DNA of 64,000 nucleotides from Carya illinoinensis. Taxonomy: Eukaryota; Streptophyta; Magnoliopsida; Fagales; Juglandaceae. Shown here piece by piece: positions 35,083 through 45,935 of the stretch. The stretch covers positions 33,617,501-33,681,500 of the forward strand of contig NC_056760.1 of the NCBI RefSeq assembly GCF_018687715.1. Reading direction: 5' to 3'. The notes beneath the pieces are model-generated. The model saw only the letters and a program-made list of their open reading frames with translations. It did no database searches and was not told the DNA's origin. Numbering within the stretch: the first letter of the stretch is position 1; each line of letters opens with the position of its first letter. The translations under genes and the position numbers were made by a program.

Positions 35083-38000
35083 ATGAACAAGAGGCTGAGG
35101 GGACAGATAAGGGTTGGCCTCTGTTGCAAAATGACCACAATATCAAAAAACTGTTTTCTCCTCCTTAATTTGGGTTACATATGCCGTTTATGTAAACTAC
35201 TGAAGATCATATTTCTTTCCATACAATTAAGCTTCAGCTGGGAAATTGTTATCGATTGCTAAGCATTTTAACCCATGACATATGGTTGGCACAACCTTGA
35301 TAGCCCACAAAACTTCTCCTTCACCCTGATTTGGAAATATGTTGCTGAAATCAATGGTCTTTATAGACAAGTTGAAAGAGTGGCGGACCTCATAGCTATG
35401 TCTTGGAACGCAAGCTCAATGCTTTGAAATTTTAAATCAATCCAACTAACCATTAAGGGTTTTGTGGTTGAGGGAGGATGACAAGTGCACCAAGTTGTTT
35501 CACCAGGTGGCCAATTCGAATAGGAGAAGAAGCGCTATTGATTTTACTTGTTTAAAATAATAAATAAATAAATAAAATTAAAAAAATAAAAATAAAAAAA
35601 TAAAAAAATAAAAAAAAAAAGAAAGAAAAAGAAAGAAGCACTATAGACTCCTTGTATGTAAACGGAATTGAGGTATCCAAACCATCAATAGATTGGTGAC
35701 CATGTAGTACAATTTATAAAAGATTGTACACCGAACATTATAGCCAGAGACCTAAGTTGGATGGCTTATCTTTTGACTCTCTGGGAGTGGAGGCCGCAAA
35801 TTGGTTCAAAAGGCTATTTGAGGAAAATGAGGTTCAAGGAGTTGTTAAAGATTTGAACGGGGATAAGGCTCAAGGCAAAATGTCTAATATTCTTTCCCTC
35901 TTTTTCATTGACCATTCAAAACATCACTTCTAGAGGAAGGCAAAGCATAAGGTTTGGAAAACTTTCAAGATTTTAAGTAGCAAATAATGTAGAATAGCTC
36001 AGATTGACATTCTATGGCGGCAATTAATGATTCAAGTGGAATGCGGAAAAGATTTAAAAGTGACACGATATTGTACAAAGTTTCATGGCATGGGTATTTT
36101 TAAAAAAAGTTTCATGGCATGGGCATTTTTAAAACAAACTATGTCATAATTTGCAACGGACACCACTGAGCACACATCACATAGCAACTTTCTAATTACA
36201 AATTAGTAACAACAGAAAACCATCATATTGCCTTCGTAATTTGTTGACTAAGATGTTATATGACTATTTATGAGATCATAAAAAACAGGAAAAAAAAAAT
36301 GAAGCTTAAACGCATGAAAAGATTGATCCTTACTAGCAACCGGAGCCTCTTCCCATTCCACATCACCATCTCCCTCATCCTCATCACGTTTCGACTTCAT
36401 TCCAACTTGGCGACTAGAAGACATGCTAGAGAGACCATTTAAGGAGTGTGCATTTGACAAATCATGTTTCTTAGCAGCTTCTTCTATCTCTTGTTGTTTC
36501 TTGAGTAAAGCAGCATAGTAAGCCTTGACATACTCATCCTACCAAATAATCATGAAGCATAAATAAAGTGATATCAGGGGAAGAAAAACATGAACATAGA
36601 AAATTAAAATGAAGCAATACAAAAGTGTGCGCTGCAGACAAATTTTTTAACATTGATAAAAACAAAACAAAATACGGATAAAAGGAAAAGAAAAACTATA
36701 TGATGCAGATCAAGAGAACTAAATAATTAGTTTCTCTCAGTTATCTCTAATTGCATGAACCTGTATATTTTTCTTATCATCATTCTCAATAAGTGACTTC
36801 TTGTCATCTGAGAATTCTAGTGACGCAGAACTTCCATCCATCTTTGACTCCTGTTTGGCCTCTCCTCGCTGCTCCTTTGTAAGGTTCATTCCTTCCTTGA
36901 TCATCCATGGTGGCAAGACTTTCAGAGTACTCTCATTTTCAGATTTAATAACTTCTCCCTTGCCTTCAGCCCCAGATAAATCAACCTCAACCTGCCAAGA
37001 CCCAACCATAAACTGTTCATAGCCATCCATTTGATGATAGAGAGATTCAATGCATGAAACTAAGGGATTGCACACCCAACAATTTATGATAACGAACCTC
37101 TGGAGTATGCATATATTGATGTTATTAAAATCAATTCTTGAGATTGCCCCCCAATTTTACACGTTACAAAACTAAAATAATAATTCACCCATTCTGGTAA
37201 CATTAGTAAATCTTCATAGTAAGGATCTTAAAAACCCAGAGATTTTGTTGATCACAAAACAAAATTATCTGCCTTACAAATCAGTCATTAGAAAGGATTT
37301 CATCATCTCTTGCAAGTTTACCTTGGTGTCACCAGCAAAAGGCAATGATGATCCACCATAACCCAGCCCCAGAGAAGACCTAGAAGGATCCATGGCACTG
37401 GAATCACCATTTGCTGCACGCCCAGCAGCCCTTGCTCGAACTTCCCATGCTTGAAGAGTGCCAAATTCAGGAACAGGCAAGTCTTTTACTCTACTGAGTT
37501 GTTCTATTAATGGCTTAAGCTGTATCTGCACTCATTCCATGTTGTCAATTCAGTAAAGAATGAGAACATATTATACATAACTACCATAACCAAAAAAACT
37601 TGTATGTAACATCAATTTGAAGACCAGCTTTATTTCCCACCAATATGAGAGCCAAAATAGAATAAAAGCAATAATAACAGCTTGAAAGATGGCTAACCCA
37701 TACAGCACTGGCAGATGCAATAAAATTAGTACCATACACAGCAAAAAAGTGGCACATAACATCATATTGAAGGACAATACAGGCAGATACACACACGAAG
37801 GATAGAGAGATGAACACCAGCATAGTATGGTAATAGGCAACACATTTAAAGAACTTGAGGTGGCACAAGAGTAGCGATGAAATTCCTCAAACTTAAAACA
37901 AACAGAAACTGTGCATAAGGACCAAGAATTCTGCATAAGGGGGTTCAAACATGGTGGGGAATAATTTTAAGTAGGTAATTGTTGATGCCTCTTTCCGATG

Positions 38001-40615
38001 CGGTGAACAACAGTTGGTCATATGACCCACCAATGGCGATGCTTGCGGTGGTGATGCCATCCTTGGCTTGCAAAGCAAATAAATGCAGAAAATAGATGAC
38101 ACAGATTTTACATGGTTCGGCACAGGCCTGCATCCACAAAGCTGGTGGAGAATTGTTAGATACAAACTCCCAGCTCACTCTCTTATTCTCTGTTACACGG
38201 AGATAGAGGAAGAAGAAAAAGTTCCCCCAGGAGAAAGAGAGTGCCCCAAGAAGATGAGTCCACTCCCTCTTCATCGTTGCCTTTCTCGAGCCTAGTGCCT
38301 TCTTGTCAGATCAATCTTTTTGGCTTGTGTTAATAGCACTGATACCTGTATGGGGAGATTTAAGCAGGCAGTGCACAGGCACAACTAAGTTTTTCTTTTA
38401 CTTTTTGAATAGTAAAAAATTTTGGATGCACCCGTCTACATTCTGTGTAATTATGCCCATGCACAATTCCTTTGCCTTGTTTTAATAGCTGGGAGGCCAC
38501 AGCCAGGTTTTTCTCCCCAACAAAATGAGAAATGCCTTTGCTAGGCAGAACCTGACTGTGGGCCCCACGGTAATTAAAAATTTGCAATAAGTATGGATGG
38601 AGGCTAAACAAGGCTCAAGAAAGACAATAAATGCAAGAGAAGAAGAGAGGCTGGATGAGACAGCAAGACAAAAGTGAGGGCTACAACAATTGGGGGAGCT
38701 AGCCATCAACTGCTCTTCTTTTTCCTCTCCTTCTCTCTTCACCCACATAACAAAGTGAAAAGAGAGATTAAGGGCTTGTATTAAACTTCATTCAGGGTGG
38801 ACTTTACCCTCCCCATGGCCTGTGAACGTAGGCCACAGTGCCAAACCTCATAAAATATCTGTCTCCTTTACTTTCTATTTAATTTATCTAGACATGGATC
38901 CATTTGCACCACCATCAGCACAGCCATGCATGGGTCATCCAACCAACAGTTGGCCACCAGATCGGAAAATGCATCAACAGTAACCATGTACTCTGTATTC
39001 TGCATTCAACTGACCAGCAACATGAGCAAGAAAAGCGAACTAGGATTCTGGGAGTGCTTTGAAACGACTAATACAGATAAATGAGTCCTCATAGATACCA
39101 TTTCCTACTTAAACAATTCCATTTTGTAGAATGTGCTGGATCTTTACACGACCTCTACATACAACCAGAAAGCAAGAACGCGCATACCCCCTCCTCTCCT
39201 ATTATTCTTTTTTACTCCTTTCCAATTAGTGAGAGATGAACCTAAAATCTACCACAGATACCCCTCCTCCATCACTAACGCCAAAGTTAAAGGCTGATTC
39301 CCTTATATTTCCAAATCCACACAAGCAAACAAGCAATAACTTGGGCACATTGTTCAGTAAAAACTTAATTAATGAAACAATATAACTAACTACCAAGTAT
39401 AGCAACACTAACCATTGCAAAGTGTAACTAATTTTAACAAAAAGATTAGAACTACCATGAGAAATTTGCACATTGTGTTCAAGACAAGAGAAAACACCAA
39501 CATCAGTGATAAATGTTAGTCATGATAAAAGTAAACCTCCATCTTTTGAAGCATGTCCTTTAATTTTTCACGCCTTCGCCTCCTCGCATTGTCATCTCCC
39601 TCTCCCCCCTCTTGTGCAGCTATCTTGTCACTCTCAGCCACAAGTTCCCCATTACAACTTTCACAATGAAAATATTCATCATCCAAAGAGATCAACCGTA
39701 ATGCGTCCAATGCAGTATACCTGAACATTTGAACCTCAATGTTTCAGGAAAATAAAATTCACACAGATGTGCATGTGTCTCTGTGTGGCTTAGTATTAAA
39801 AATCAGCAGCTACTGAAACCTTTTGGCACAGTTAGGGCATATGTACTCCTGAACTGTGTTCTTGTTCTCCAATTCATCTTTCAGTTTTTTCTTCATTCGC
39901 TGCAATCTGTACCTAACTACATCATAAATCTGCAATATATATTTCCTTTAGGCCTTCTAGCAAAAGCCAAAACTTGGTCAACATCTCATTAACTGGATAA
40001 TGAAGGTTGAACAACAAAAAAACCTAAAAAAGAAAGAGAAAAGGTTCATTCTTGTTTTTTATGTCAAATCAAACAATTAATCATGCAGATATGAACATCA
40101 AAATTGCATGAGAGAGAGATAGAGACCTGAGCATAATCTAGACAGCAGTACGAGTGAGTGTGCAGCTTAATCTTTTCCTCGCCCTCTTTTGCTGTCTGTT
40201 GACTATCAACTGTGGCAGCTACAGCAGCACTAAATATCTTCGCACCTTTAGCTGTCTGTGGTAAATGCAGACATGTTTATGAAAACTATTTCTAATTAAG
40301 GAATCTATACAATTGAGCAAACTTGCTGATGCATATCTGAAATTAACCAGAAGAATCATAGGTTTTCTCCATGCAACCATGGTAAGCCACTTGCAGCTTA
40401 AAAATCAGAATTGCTAGGACAGCAAGTATCCATGAACCTCATAATAAAAATGGAAAAGCTACAACAAAGCATGACTGAAAGTACCCCACAATTAAAGTTT
40501 ATTTCAAGTAAGATAAGTAAAGAATTACAGTATAAACACCAGAACACTAAAAAAGGAAATTATTAGAATTGTACATAATATATATGGAGGGTTGTAGGGT
40601 GCAGGTAACCGAATG

Positions 40616-40705
<90 letters not shown>

Positions 40706-42233
40706 TTTAATCGGGGGGACGGGTTTGTAAATAATGGGACAGGTGTTAAAGTGAGATTTGGCTGGCCTGGTTTGTTTTGTGCAAAAAAAAAAAGTGTTTT
40801 TGAACTTCCACTTTAGATGTGCTAAGATTACGGTTTAAGGATGACATACTCAATAAATTGAGTCAAAAGAAACAAAAAGAAGAATCTTAGGCATCACACC
40901 AAACTTTGCATTTTGTTTTCTCCAATTTGATGTAACAAGAGTTCTGAAGTAGTCACTTATCAAAAAATAAAATAAAATAAAAAAGTTCTGATGTAGTCCC
41001 TCAAGGCCATTTAACGTGATTGGCTGAGGCAAATGATTTGGAAAGTCTATGGGTGCTTGCTTATGATTTGCAATGAGTGTCAATAAAGAGGCACGCTTTG
41101 GTTTTAGTACTTATCCACACACCCAAATTTGAACATTATAAGAGGCTTTTTCAAAGAGTTTCTGGTGCCAGGGTTGAGATTTGACAGAGGCAAGGACTGA
41201 GTTTATTGAACCAGGATTTTAAAGATTAACAAGAACAATAGAAAAGTGCTTGTTAACAAGGCCTGGTTGCAGGATCAAAAGCGTTTACAAAGTACAAAAG
41301 AACTAGAGAGAAGAAGAGTGTGATTCTGGGCCTTGAGCCTATGGTCAACTTTTTCCTTGTTTGTAAAAATAGAATTAAGAAATTATACTTAAAAGCCAGT
41401 GTACCATGAGGTCTTAAACCTTATAATTACTTTGTATGAACTTTCTAAATCAACCAAATTTCAACTTGAGTAAAACTTTAAATAAGACTAATAAACATGA
41501 AAATATGCATAGACATAAATATATATAATCTTTTAACTCTTTAAGTATCATGCTATACTTCTCAATACAACTTCTAGTAGCTGAATGTATTTTTATCAAC
41601 AGAAAAGTAAAACAAATGAACTGAAACCAACACAGACCTCTCTCCTATGATCTCGAGTAACTAGCTTTTCTTCCTCGAAGAATCGCAGGGTTCGACGAAG
41701 CTGCTTTGAATGCAATTTCAAGTCCTTTGCCAAATCTTCTTCTCTTACCCATTGTCGTCTGTGAATCAAATAAAAGACCAAGAAAGCATAACGACTGAAA
41801 AAAAGCCTCAAATTTTCTTATATACTTGCTAGGAAACAACTTGGTGTGCTCTACTTTCCGTTTCATTTTTCCGCATATTTTTTATGTTTATATTCCCTCA
41901 ATTTCACTTATAATTTGATGATATTGCATACACCAAAACCGAAACTATTTTCTGAAAATTATGAAACGAACGTAAGTGGGGCCAAACCTAGTGAGGGCAT
42001 CGAGAACCACGACAGCAATGCCTCTGTTGTCACTCCGACCTGTTTTGGGTTGATTATCCCCTTTCGTCGTTATGTCATCGTAGAACGCCCTCGCCGCCAG
42101 CTTCACTAACCTTTTCCAATTTACCCGTCCAAGAAGTCAACATAAACTAAACTTTGAAAAAAATAAAAATAAAGGCAATAATTTTCTTGCAAAATTTGAA
42201 GAATGGTTACCTGTTGAAAGGTTCGACGCTCAT
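33934..42233 (-). CDS. TFIIEα: TFIIE-alpha, general transcription factor IIE large subunit
   Basis: Coding exons, 5' to 3': 42233-42211, 42110-41988, 41758-41638, 40255-40127, 39929-39820, 39720-39537, 37525-37322, 36991-36761, 36538-36334, 34025-33934. Every junction is GT-AG, every phase fits, and the total is 1422 bp (473 residues plus TGA), close to the plant family's usual length. Residues about 1-95 are the winged helix that binds promoter DNA and TFIIE-beta, with RRQWVREEDLAKDLKLHSKQ at 49-68. The zinc ribbon is C163-x2-C166 and C188-x2-C191. A basic helix (NARRRRREKLKDML) follows near 215-230, a KVLPPWMIKEGMNL block lies in exon 8, and the C-terminus is acidic, ending DDEDDIDWEEG. The start MSVEPFNR matches the family. 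The protein recruits and stimulates TFIIH at RNA polymerase II promoters in the nucleus. Introns of 1.4-2.3 kb hold transposon debris but all splice sites are intact. Confidence 0.96.
34290..34640 (-). mobile_element. LINE 3' tail in intron 9 of TFIIE-alpha
   Basis: On the minus strand it reads 'GTGTATCTGATGCATACTTC', then 'TGTCTACTGAGCTAGTGCC', then T7, the same tail type as the LINE ending at 26876. Interrupted by the short retroposon at 34375. Its 5' limit is uncertain. Confidence 0.5.
34375..34485 (-). mobile_element. 111-bp retroposon (SINE-like) with 21-bp target duplication
   Basis: A perfect 21-bp direct repeat (34354-34374 and 34486-34506, starting CATCAGATACACC) flanks 111 bp that has a T/A run at its left end (34375-34384), meaning a poly(A) tail on the minus strand. 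The body has GGGTGCGGTGC and GGGCCCTACC words. No A or B box is clear, so it may be a 5'-truncated SINE. Confidence 0.78.
34810..34986. mobile_element. Fold-back MITE in intron 9
   Basis: About 70 bases at each end are inverted copies: GAGAAATGCTATAAGGAAGCC...TGATTTGTCATTTTTGCC on the left and its reverse complement on the right. The loop is short. The target duplication is not clear, so the superfamily is open. Confidence 0.8.
35040..35080. repeat. Run of 41 C
   Basis: 41 consecutive C in intron 9 (G on the TFIIE-alpha sense strand). Confidence 0.95.
35380..35935 (+). pseudogene. LINE ORF2 fragment in intron 9, antisense to the gene
   Basis: Plus-strand pieces read DKCTKLFHQVANSN, then PKLDGLSFDSLG and LFEENEVQGVVKDLNGDKAQGK, the link into LINE reverse transcriptase. 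An A-rich block (35560-35635) interrupts it. Confidence 0.7.
37980..38980. mobile_element. Solo LTR, copia-like, in intron 6 of TFIIE-alpha
   Basis: Starts TGTTGATGCC and ends TGCATCAACA, a 9-base terminal inverted repeat (TGTTGATGC), 1001 bp. Flanks GTAAT (37975-37979) and GTAAC (38981-38985) match at 4 of 5. It has the 'GATTTTACATGGTTCGGC' block seen in many plant copia-type LTRs. No internal region. Confidence 0.8.
40619..40688. repeat. (CT)35 microsatellite in intron 3
   Basis: About 70 bases of pure CT followed by a T-rich stretch. On the gene's strand this is (AG)n, placed mid-intron, well away from the branch site. Confidence 0.95.
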
Positions 42234-42631
42234 CTTCTAGGTTTTTGAAGTCAATATGTGAAGGGGGATTCTTGAAGCCAACAGTCACGCAACAATTCCT
42301 CACCGAAAAATGACCGAATCTAAAAGAGAAATTCACAGATTTAAAGCTTTTCCTTCGTAGAAAAGAGAGACGGAGAAATCAAAATTTAAACCCGATGTTA
42401 TTACTCAACGAGTGCTCGAGACCGTACCTTCGCAGTGACCCTAATGAGTATGGGGGTGATTCCGGACGCCGTTCTCGTGGGGCAGACTAGCTAGGAGACC
42501 TGTAGTTACAGAGACAGAGAGGTCTTTAACACCCGCAGAAGTGTTCGTCCTGAACCGTAGAAAGATGACTCATGTTGCAAAGGAAATTTTGGTAACGCAC
42601 CCCCACGTGCTCCGACTTTTTTTATTTTTTG
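42234..42631 (-). promoter_or_regulatory. TFIIE-alpha 5' UTR and core promoter region
   Basis: The 400 bases between the start codon and the first upstream transposon. On the minus strand it has a CT-rich stretch (GACCTCTCTGTCTCTG near 42520) typical of plant leaders; I see no strong TATA box, which fits a housekeeping gene. The exact transcription start is not visible. Confidence 0.4.
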
Positions 42632-42786
42632 AATAAAATTCTTCGGTTTTTTTTTTGATAAAAAACATAGCGAATTCATTAATAACGAAACATTACAACT
42701 AAAATTAAAACATATATTACAGGTCAACTACATCATTAATAACACTTCAGTACACAATCATGACTAATATGGACTAGTCCTATTGC

Positions 42787-43645
42787 CAGTGACGGGGCCA
42801 GAAATTTATTTGAGGGGGGCCAAATAAAATTAGAATAATATACATAAAATATTTTTTATTCTATTTTTATATAATTTTTATGAGAAATACTTTTTGCAGT
42901 CGGGAAATGCAGTCGGCATGCAGTCGTGGAGAAAAAAGTAAATTAATACGGAATCTATATGAAAAAAAAAATTATTTTTATAACTTTTTTTTATTCATGT
43001 AGGTCCCCCTGAATATAAAATAATTTTTTTATAATTTTTTTTATTCATTCCGTACAGCCGACTGCACGCCGACTGCATTTCCCGACTGTATCTAACAAAG
43101 CCCAATTTTTTTTACGATGTATAATAATCTGATCGGAAGATTATAATAAAAATAAAATACGTTTAATACAATTTATATATTAAAAAAATATTTGATATGT
43201 CAAGAACAATATATCATTGAAATAATAGAAAGACATTCATACAAATATATTAAACAAAAAAATAGTGTCTAAAATTATAATTTGCGTTCTTTTAAACAAA
43301 TAAAATCATCAAGTATTGAATTTAAATCAAAATTCTTAACTATTTCTCTTTCAATATAAACAATGGAAATAGGTTAGAAATACTAGTAGTTATAGTTAGA
43401 ATTTTTTTATTTATAATAAAAATTATATATTTTATTTTATATGAGATGTGTTTTATTTATTTTATTTTTATATCAGATTAAATTTTATGGATGGGCCAAA
43501 ATAATTTTTAGAGGAGGGGCCAATACATGATAAATTAATATTATTTTATTAAATTAAAAAAATTAACACATATATATATATATATATATGTTAAATTTGT
43601 AGGGGGGCCATGGTCCCCTCCTGCCCTAATGTGGCTCCGCCACTA
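42787..43645. mobile_element. hAT-like element with GTGGCGGAGCC-type ends
   Basis: Perfect 8-bp duplication CCTATTGC (42779-42786 and 43646-43653). Ends CAGTGACGGGGCCA and, inverted, TAGTGGCGGAGCCA match at 11 of 14. 859 bp with no transposase; G-rich inner ends (GAGGGGGGCC and GGGGGGCCATGG). Contains a MITE. Confidence 0.88.
42882..43103. mobile_element. MITE nested in the hAT element
   Basis: Inverted arms share CAGTCGGGAAATGCAGTCGG. Each arm has 23 bases from the end through CAGTCGGG. Flanks AATTTTTAT and AATTTTTTT (8 of 9) suggest a Mutator-like 9-bp duplication, but AT content makes that weak. Confidence 0.6.
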
Positions 43646-44551
43646 CCTATTGCAAACCTCTACAAACCCACACACAACTCTACCTAAGGACAGAGTGAGA
43701 AAATCTCATATACCGTCTAAGATAAATCAGAGGACAAAACTCTATAGACTACAGTCAAAGAGACCAATATTTTTGGTTTTTTTATGTTTAAAAAAATGTA
43801 CCAAACATGAACTACATGGAAAATAATACAACATTGAAACATTAAAAAACACTCATGATGAACTTTGGTTAGCCCACGTCGTATGCATTCGAGACTATCC
43901 GTGTTTTCATGCCTGCCTCCTCCATGTTCTGCACCGAAGCACTCCACCATAGCATCACATGATGCTGCGATGAAACCACTCCACCCCAGTCCCAAGATTT
44001 ACGGAAGGCACCATGGAATTACACCAGCAACCTAGAGATGTCAACTACACTCATCACCCTCACCCTAGCCTAGAACCCCTCTTCACATGAAGTTCCTTCC
44101 GACCATTAAGTCCCACCTCTATTTTTGTAGATGGCAGCCGCATCAACGCTCATCTAGGGTGGTCTATGTCTGGGTTGCACTCAAGAGATATTCATCCCCA
44201 TGAGCCACTGTGTCACAGCCATGAAGACAAAAACCCATCTCACCTTATTAGCAAACACCAGAGTAAAAAAACAAAAAGGCTGGAAAAACATCAAGAAAAC
44301 AAAGTAAACAACAAAGAAAAGGGAGGGAGGAAGGGCAAAAACTCCCACCTCCATCAGGGATGGTTGTCTTTTTAGATTCTAGAGAGAGAAAAAATCCATA
44401 GAGAGAGAAGCTCTCGTTAGGGCTAGCACTAAAATAAAATTGCTTCGACTTATTTATATAAGATGATGTGACAAATTATATATCAATAATACAATTTTTG
44501 TGTCAATAAAGAACTAATAAATAAATTTAATCAACGTATGTAGTTATTAAG

Positions 44552-44747
44552 ACGGTTTGGATAGTGAAAATATTTTATCATATCTCATATTATTAATATA
44601 ATTTTTCTAAATTTTCATACAAAATATAATAAATAATTAAGTTTTTAAATTTCTAAAATAATAATAATATTAAAAAATAATATTCTAATAATATTTTATT
44701 CAACTTTTATCTCAATTCATTTCATCTTAACTCATTATCCAAACGAC
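44552..44747. mobile_element. MITE with TTTGGATA ends
   Basis: Ends CGGTTTGGATAGTGA and, inverted, CGTTTGGATAATGA; the core has AATATTATTATT and 'CAACTTTTATCTCA'. I recall this family as common in Fagales. No clean duplication. Confidence 0.55.
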
Positions 44748-44847
44748 ACCTAAAAAAAATAGACCATGCATTTACTTTTTTTAAGGAAAATGATACTATA
44801 ACTCTCAAATATACCTATCAAATGTGTCTAATCATATTTTTTAATTT

Positions 44848-45015
44848 TTTTAATTTTTTCTTAATGATTAAGAAAGTAATTATTAGCGAATTTTTATTTT
44901 TTTATTTTTTCTTAATAATTAAGAAAGTGATTATTAGTGAATTTTTATTTTTTAAATAATTAAGAAAGTGATTATTATTAAATTTTATTTATTATTTATT
45001 TTTTCATAATGATTA
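44848..45015. repeat. AT-rich tandem repeat
   Basis: 'TTAATGATTAAGAAAGT' then 'GATTATTAGTGAATTTTTATT' occurs three times, spaced about 51 and 42 bp. A similar word is at 9970-10010 inside a MITE. Confidence 0.7.
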
Positions 45016-45165
45016 AGGATATTTAAAAATTGCTTAAAAGCAAAAATAAAAAGCCATTTATATTAGTGTATATTTGTGGGGCACATTTGTGTACCCTAGT
45101 ATTGTTGTTTTTGTATTTATCATGGATGGTCTTAGACCTCTACATTGTTACCAATAAAGAGGGAA

Positions 45166-45542
45166 TTTTTTTTTTTTTGGGTTTTAATTTACGGGGGAAC
45201 CACCCCACAATAGAGCCCTTAGGACTCACTCATGGAACCTAAACTCCCGGGGAGACTAGCACAGCAACCCACCACTATGGCCTCCCACTTAAATGGCAGT
45301 TTGATCCCAGGAAGAATTGAAAATGTGACATGGGGCGCATGTACAATTTACGGGGGAACCACCCCACAATAGAGCCCTTAGGACTCACTCATGGAACCTA
45401 AACTCCCGAGGAGACTAGCATAGCAACCCACCACTATGACCTCCCACTTAAATGGCAGTTTGATCCCAGGAAGAATTGAAAATGTGACATGGGGCGCATG
45501 TACACTAGTTTGTCCTTACCACTTGAGCTACCCGCGGGTGGG
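45166..45542 (-). mobile_element. tRNA-derived SINE with internal tandem duplication
   Basis: On the minus strand it opens GGGTAGCTCAAGTGGTAAGG, a box A-like promoter, and has GGGATCAAACTGCC further in, close to a box B. The T13 run at 45166-45178 is the tail. TAAAGAGGGAA (45155-45165) and TAAAGAGGAAAA (45543-45554) are the target-site duplication. The body is present twice in tandem: 45186-45344 and 45345-45503, 159 bp each with only a few differences. Confidence 0.82.
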
Positions 45543-45554
45543 TAAAGAGGAAAA

Positions 45555-45935
45555 CCCATAATTATAACTTGCACACCTTTCACTTCAACAGATAGTCTAG
45601 TGGTGAAGCACTTGCGGAAATTCCTTAAAGAGAGTCTTTCCTCTAAGGTTTAGTGAGAACTTGGTGTCCAAGAATTTATGGAGGTTTGTAGGTCATCAGC
45701 CCTAAATGGTTAAGAACTACTGTGAGTTCCAAAATAATTTAATACAATCTCTCACTGTTGGTAAAACTCCATTGCCCATTTAATATCCTTAGACCCTGGA
45801 GTAAACTCTCAATCCTTTGTCTATTGAATGTATATGGTTATTTACAAGGATCGGTAATTGTTGTGCTTATAAAATTTTGAATGGTTGTCCTGTTGTATAG
45901 GTCCATCTAAAAACTAATGCAATGAAGGGGTGAGT
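45555..45935. other. Intergenic, possible second SINE
   Basis: 'ATAGTCTAGTGGTGAAGC' (45592 onward) looks like a box A, with 'GGTTTAGTGAGAAC' downstream, but neither tail nor flanking duplication is evident. Confidence 0.25.

Larger units (their letters stand above)
42647..44432 (-). mobile_element. Retroposon, probably an internally deleted LINE, upstream of TFIIE-alpha
   Basis: T10 at 42647-42656 (poly(A) on the minus strand), and imperfect direct repeats AATAAAATTCTTCGG (42632-42646) and AATAAAATTGCTTCG (44433-44447) flank it. The far end starts with a GAGAGAG/CTCTCTC leader. No LINE protein is readable, so the body is non-coding or a deleted derivative. The hAT element at 42787-43645 was inserted later. 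Confidence 0.65.

Noticed and set aside
41645..41866. 73-residue ORF overlapping TFIIE-alpha exon 3
   Set aside because: Reads exon 3 in the wrong frame and runs into intron 2; the family-matching frame is the one used in the gene model.
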